Shown piece by piece: positions 59,121 through 64,000 of a stretch of DNA of 64,000 nucleotides; position 1 is the stretch's first letter, and every line of letters starts with the position of its first letter. The position numbers and the translations under genes are program-made. The DNA is from Dendrobium chrysotoxum (taxonomy: Eukaryota; Streptophyta; Magnoliopsida; Asparagales; Orchidaceae), in the NCBI GenBank assembly GCA_019925795.1, contig CM034314.1, positions 77,186,780-77,250,779 of the forward strand, given 5' to 3'. The notes beneath the pieces are model-generated. The model saw only the letters and a list, made by a program, of their open reading frames with translations, was not told the DNA's origin and ran no database searches.

Positions 59121-59756
59121 ATTTGTCCTACTGTCCTCATACAAAAATGAGGTCAACACAAAAATTATCTGATCCAACAACCAATGAGTATAAATCAAGC
59201 AATTGAAGTATAATTAGAAAGTTTATTGTCATGACTTGGCCCGGGTATTTAGAATATCAAGTCCTAAATAGTGGTCAATTTGTTATTTAGCTCTTTCAGT
59301 AATAAACAAACAATCAAATATATAACATTCATAATATTGGGAAGAACCATTAATCATCAATTTTCAGTTTGAACAAATATAACATAATTATTATCTATAT
59401 TCATTTGAACCTCTTGGTATGTCCACGAAGTCTCCTCAATCAACTATTTACTCAAATAGGGATTTATTTGAAAATTTTAATTAATTGGGTGATTACAACT
59501 TTATAATATAGCAATCATAATAAAAAAAAATATGTATGTGAATAGTCATGATTTATCTTTTAACTTTTCAAATTAAAATAAATGTAAACATAAGCACTCT
59601 GTTGATGCCCCTGTTCTGCAGGTCCTGCATCTGTGGGACTAGTTGTTGGTAGGCTGGCCGAGAGATTAGTTACGCCATCAAACACCTCCTATGAGGATGA
59701 CAGCGGGTAGATACCCCGTTTCAAAAAAAAAACTCGATCCGAACTATTGATCCTAA

Positions 59757-59864
59757 GGCTTCATTTGGGATGGCTTTCTTACTGCTTTATAAAGCTATTT
59801 TTTACAACAAAAATCTCTTGAAAGCAGAAAAAAACAGGGGTCTAAAGCTGTCCCAAACGAAACA
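59757..59864. mobile_element. Tourist-like MITE, copy G
   Basis: GGCTTCATTTGGGATGGC ... GCTGTCCCAAACGAAACA, flanked by TAA at 59754-59756 and 59865-59867. Confidence 0.88.
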
Positions 59865-60139
59865 TAAATCTTAAGTGCTCACGATCAAAATAAATGTCTC
59901 AATGAGAGGAATCCAATGTGCATGCAGAATAATTTTTTAGGATATTAAAATATTTAACTATTGAAAGAATGGTCAATGATCGAGGGAATCAACATGAGTC
60001 GTCCAATAGAGTGATTTGGGAGTTTTGCCAAAATAGCTAAAATGTCACTCTTAGAAATTATAAAAAGCCCTCATTCTTCACATGGAAGGTGAGCTTGGAC
60101 TTGAACTTGGAGAGAGAGCTTAGAGATCTCAATAGCACA

Positions 60140-60370
60140 AGAGCTCTGCCCGTCAACTAACATCAATCACGATCGCTACGACTGTCATCATTTAACAACT
60201 GTTACCTAACTGGTGTTGCCCATTGTTGATGTTTATCCGTTCTCATCCACCTATCATAGTCCAATCACCATCATCGTTCAATTATCATCACTGAAATGTT
60301 ATCACTAGACTATTGTCTCTTGACTACTATCATCTAACCTTCATCTCCAAATTGTTGTCATCCCCATACA
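60140..60370 (+). repeat. Minisatellite locus 3
   Basis: Degenerate units such as CGATCGCTACGACTGTCATC, ATAGTCCAATCACCATCATC and TTGACTACTATCATCTAACC, in the same orientation as loci 1, 2 and 4. 60370-61120 is AT-rich with no gene. Confidence 0.65.
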
Positions 60371-61121
60371 CTATTTCTCGCACAGTCTCAACCATAACAA
60401 CTTCAGACCTAGTTAGGGCACCCAATTGTGATTTCTACTAAACTCTAATAGTATTATGAAGCTTTTTCATGAACTTAATATAATATATTGCCAATTTCAT
60501 ATCAAATTTAAGTAGAAATATTACAGTCTCATAATAAATATAATAGCATTGTTACAAATTCAATAAATACTTATACATGCGAGGATAGATTAATTCTCCC
60601 TGTTTATAATAATTTTTAAAAATATTTTTCTTATTTATTAAATTTTAAATTTATTATTTTCTTTGCAAAAATACCATACTTGGCAGAGTTTTATACAAAC
60701 AACCTTCTAAAAAAAGAAAAATACTGAAATTGCAGTATCAACATTGATCATATTACATGGTATTGTATATTTTAATAAATTATTATTGATCTAATTAAAT
60801 TTTTAAAAGTTGTAATAAATAGTATTACTTAATAAATAATAATACTATCTAGATAATAATATTATCTGATAACATTAAATAAACATACCCATTTGCATTA
60901 ATGATGATGATGATAGAGACTTGCATTTTCTCCCTTTTTTAGGCATTTAGGAAAAATGAAATTACATTAATTAGTTCCTTTTATAATGCTTCAATCTCAA
61001 TTAATTTTTCAAATGATAAATTCTCACCATCAAGATTAAAATAATAATGCAAAAATAATTAATGCTAACATTAAAAATATATATTAAATAAACATACTCA
61101 TTGGGGTTAATGATGTAAGAA

Positions 61122-61298
61122 CCTGCATCAACTTTTTATCTAATAAATGCATCTCTTCTAGAAGTCAGGATTTTGGTTCACGTATTAGCTCTAAAATTAC
61201 TATGATTATCCGAGTGATACACACCGACAAAGGAACTATAACCAATTTAACGAGTCATTCGTAGTATCACAGTCTGAAATAGTTCATACTTACACATG
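61122..61298 (-). pseudogene. Degenerate fragment of the 5' part of 18S rRNA
   Basis: The complement begins CATGTGTAAGTATGAACTA and runs through GACTGTGA, ACTCGTTAAAT, ACTCGGATAAT, TTAGAGCTAATACGTG and GACTTCTAGAAGAGATGCAT to TTATTAGATAAAAAG. These match the plant 18S rRNA segment from roughly position 55 to 235, with about 15% differences by eye and C-to-T-biased changes. It is isolated: no other rDNA sequence is visible. It is a nuclear rDNA scrap, not a functional gene. Confidence 0.9.
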
Positions 61299-62295
61299 TA
61301 TAATTTTATTATGATGATAGAGAGTTGCATTATTATTCCTTTTCAGGCATTTGGATAGACGAAATTAATTAGTTCATTACACAATGCTCCAATCTCAATT
61401 TATTTTCTAAATGGTAAATTCTCACCACCAAGATCCAAATTATATTGTAAAAATAATTGATGCTTTTTTTCTCCATAAAATATAGTTCTTTTTTTTTAAT
61501 GTATTTGGAGACTTATTCATTGCTTCTTTAGGTTTTGACATATGGGGTTACATTAGATTCATAGCCTAAAATGCAAGGGATATTAAATAAAAAAGATTAT
61601 AATGATCATTATAATTAATAATTAATGATGTTATCAATGCTTTGTAACTTAGCAATAGGATAATTATATTCACTATTATTGTGGGCTATGCATAATGGTT
61701 GTCTTAGCTCTAAAAACCACTATTAAATTTCCAAGCACATGAATAGTTGAATGAGACTCAAGAAGCTTTGTTTTTTTCATGAAAATTAAAAAAAAATTAT
61801 AAATTTCATTTAGGGATATTAGGTTGCTTAGAAGTTAGAAATTAATTTTAAAAATGATTAATTTTATTAGTTTTGTTATTTGATTGAATGTAGTTGGACG
61901 TTGACTCTAATTTTAAACTCTACAAATCCTCTTAAAATTCTCTCGAAGAGAATGAATTTGGTCAAAGATTAAAGATTCATAAAAAATTCTATATGTATTG
62001 TAATGGTAATAATTTTATTAAAGTAGAAAATAAGATATATTGTTATTCATTGAAAAAAGTTAATATGAAGTAATATCAAAATAATGCTAGATAAAAAAAA
62101 AGAGTAAAAGATAAAATAAATCAATAGGACCAAAGAAAAGCCTCTAGATGCTCCAAAAGTGCCTATCTGCAACCCTAAAATATTTTTCATAGTTATGATA
62201 AATTTTCTTTTTATTCCTTTTTATCTGAGCATGAATTTGAAACTTCTTGTTTGCTAACTCCTTTGTATTTAAAAAGCTAACATCAAGGCAACTAA
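61299..62295. other. AT-rich intergenic stretch
   Basis: Nothing recognised beyond A/T runs. Confidence 0.5.
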
Positions 62296-62410
62296 GATGT
62301 CATTTGGTTAAGCTTTTTTATTGCTTTCTAAAGCAGCTTTCTAGTACAAAAAAATTTTAAACTAGAAAATTGCTTTAGAAAGCAATCAGAAAGTCATCCC
62401 AAACGAAACC
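62296..62410. mobile_element. Tourist-like MITE, copy H
   Basis: GATGTCATTTGG ... TCATCCCAAACGAAACC, flanked by TAA at 62293-62295 and 62411-62413. The body carries TTGCTTTCTAAAGCAGCTTT and its complement. Confidence 0.85.
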
Positions 62411-63710
62411 TAAAAAAGATCGAGCTCACTCAACTCCCCAACATCAAGGAGAACATTAGAAGCAATAATACGATAGGAGACATGATCACTAATCATGGAG
62501 TTGACTTGGGGAGCGAATGACTAGCATAAGTTGACTATCATCTTGTTTGATTTTGTTTAGGCCAAATTAGGGCTAGTTTGGACTCATTTAGGCTTCTCAC
62601 TACAACAATAATATTAGCTTAATCATGCAAATATCAATAGTATTAAAGATGTTATAAAATGACTCACTCAAGGACTCTCGGAACCAATTCGCCTGGAAAT
62701 ATTGATGGAGGTCACCTACGTGAGGGCAAATTGAGGGTTCTCCTGAGTCCTCGACCAATTGTCGGCTCTACAATCCTTCTAGCCAAACAGAGGACAACAC
62801 ATTTCAAGGGTATTCCACATTTGGAGTCTGAAAATTATTGTTTTTTTATTTCTTTATAAGCATAGTCCTCAAATCCTTATAATTAAAGCGTGAAAGCAGC
62901 ATTTAGGATCTTTTTGTCATCTTGAGCAATTGTACTATAGATCTTTGATAGTGAATTTTTCTCTACATTCTCACACAAATTTTCAAAACATTTTCTCAAA
63001 GTAAACTTACTAGTAGGGTCAGATTAGTAAGAGAAAAAAAAATATTCATTTCTATTGGTAAGATATCAACTCAGCTTTTTTTTTCTGAAAAAAATTTAAT
63101 TCATTAATTTAATTTCCTTTTTTTCTTTTTATTTTATGTAATAAGTATAGGTCTTGGTTTCACCTACTTGTTTGTTGTTGACTTAAAACTACTCTGATTT
63201 TAATAAACTAATTAGTTGAAGGAGTAGCTGTCCTCTAATTAATAAGCCCATGCATGATGCTTATGATTACAACTTACAAGCTGGACTTGCTATTCTTCCA
63301 TATTAAAAAAAAAAAGACATGCCAGTTATTATATTGATTTTCTGCTATTATTATATATTAGCTTAAATTTCAGTGCCCCACTGAAGAGAAGGGAAGATTA
63401 TATGAGAAACTCCAAATGCTTAAGTATTTGGATTAATTATTAATATTTTATTGCTAACTAATTAGTTATTCTATTATTATTTATAGTGTTATTTATCTGA
63501 TTAATTATTAATATTTTAAATTATATTAATTTCTAATTTAGATGCTAGGTCTTCTAGGGCTTGCTTTTCATCTTCTCCATTTCTTCGTTGTTGTTGCTTT
63601 TCCTTGTGGCCATTTCTTTGTTGCTGCTTCGGCTTCGTATGAAGTAGCATTTTGTAGACTTCGTGTGCATCTTGTGAAGTAGTGTTTTGAAAGAGTCGTT
63701 GAATAAGCAT
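62411..63710. other. AT-rich intergenic stretch
   Basis: Short ORFs only, none with a domain. A small TTGTTGTTGC/TTTCTTTG-rich patch lies at 63580-63640. Confidence 0.5.
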
Positions 63711-63714
63711 CATC

Positions 63715-64000
63715 ACCATTGTCTAACTATGATCCACTAACTATTGTTCTCTAACCTTCATTACCAACCTAAGATCATGCAATCATCATTGCCGCAATCA
63801 TCATTGCCTAACTACGATCCTTCAACCACAATCACTCGACTACAATCCACTGACCATCATCACTTGATTGCAATAACCCAATCATCATGGCTTGACTACA
63901 GTCTCACAACCATCCTCGCCCAATTATGGGCTTCGACCATCATCATCTAACTACAATCCTCCAACTATCTTCACTTGACTATGGTCCTTTGATCATTGTC
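63715..64000 (+). repeat. Minisatellite locus 4, running to the window edge
   Basis: About eight units of the ~30-bp family (CTAACTACGATCCTTCAACC, CGACTACAATCCACTGACCA). It continues beyond the window. Confidence 0.8.

Larger units (their letters stand above)
50937..59158 (-). mobile_element. 8.2-kb LTR-type insertion, minus orientation (probable solo LTR)
   Basis: The right end (AAAATGAGGTCAACA at 59144-59158) is the complement of TGTTGACCTCATTTT, the start of the 38671 element. The left end is placed at TGAGTATTC (50937) because CAAAA flanks both sides (50932-50936 and 59159-59163) and because the distance from the hairpin module to this end (232 bp) matches copy 2 (229 bp). Segments 51.1-53.3 kb are homologous to the complement of 45.8-47.7 kb (for example ATGAGCATGGCCACCTGCAT). 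Gag, pol and internal sequence are absent. The left boundary is less secure since CAAAA is low-complexity. Confidence 0.65.

Overview
This is a window of a repeat-rich flowering-plant nuclear genome. The evidence is two plant-specific gene families with plant intron structure (a calcineurin B-like calcium sensor and a type II phosphatidylinositol 4-kinase gamma with twin ubiquitin-like domains), Tat-lineage Ty3/gypsy retroelements, a FAR1-type Mutator element and many short foldback MITEs. The species cannot be named from the sequence. There is little host coding DNA: about 0.26 kb of CBL exons and 1.7 kb of PI4K exons. The rest is transposable elements and their decay products.

Layout. 1-11200: 3' part of a Tat-lineage retrotransposon (RT, two RNase H domains, integrase, a long 3' untranslated region with three foldback units, then a LTR of about 5.5 kb). 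11365-14953: the last three exons of a CBL gene, with a MITE and an antisense DUF4283/zinc-knuckle retroelement relic in or next to its introns. 16009-18539: a second, sense-strand DUF4283 retroelement with a poly-A tail. 18.7-27 kb: minisatellites, microsatellites, Tourist-like MITEs, a decayed gag-like ('putative gypsy type transposase') ORF and a LINE fragment. 27806-33320: the PI4K gamma gene, one coding intron of 3.8 kb holding Copia debris. 33764-49643: a small Mutator-type MITE, then a 15.5 kb Mutator-like element (MULE) with 134-bp terminal inverted repeats and a 9-bp target duplication. It sits in an RTE-type LINE and carries a ULP1/C48-protease pseudogene and a FAR1-MULE-SWIM transposase pseudogene. 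The transposase is split by a 9.26-kb insertion (38671-47932, 5-bp target duplication). 50937-59158: a related 8.2-kb insertion in inverse orientation. 59.2-64 kb: AT-rich intergenic DNA with MITEs, minisatellites and a degenerate 18S rRNA fragment.

Most unusual signal. The 5.5-kb LTR of the Tat element and the two 8-9 kb insertions share one module about 180-232 bp from their 3' ends: two consecutive hairpins separated by GTAATTAA. The second hairpin keeps its loop while four of its seven stem base pairs change on both sides between copies. This covariation is the hallmark of a selected structure. It also links the three insertions as very long LTRs, two of them solo. The MULE adds a second puzzle: a 10-11 bp GCGC-containing minisatellite that occurs at five places, all outside its coding exons.
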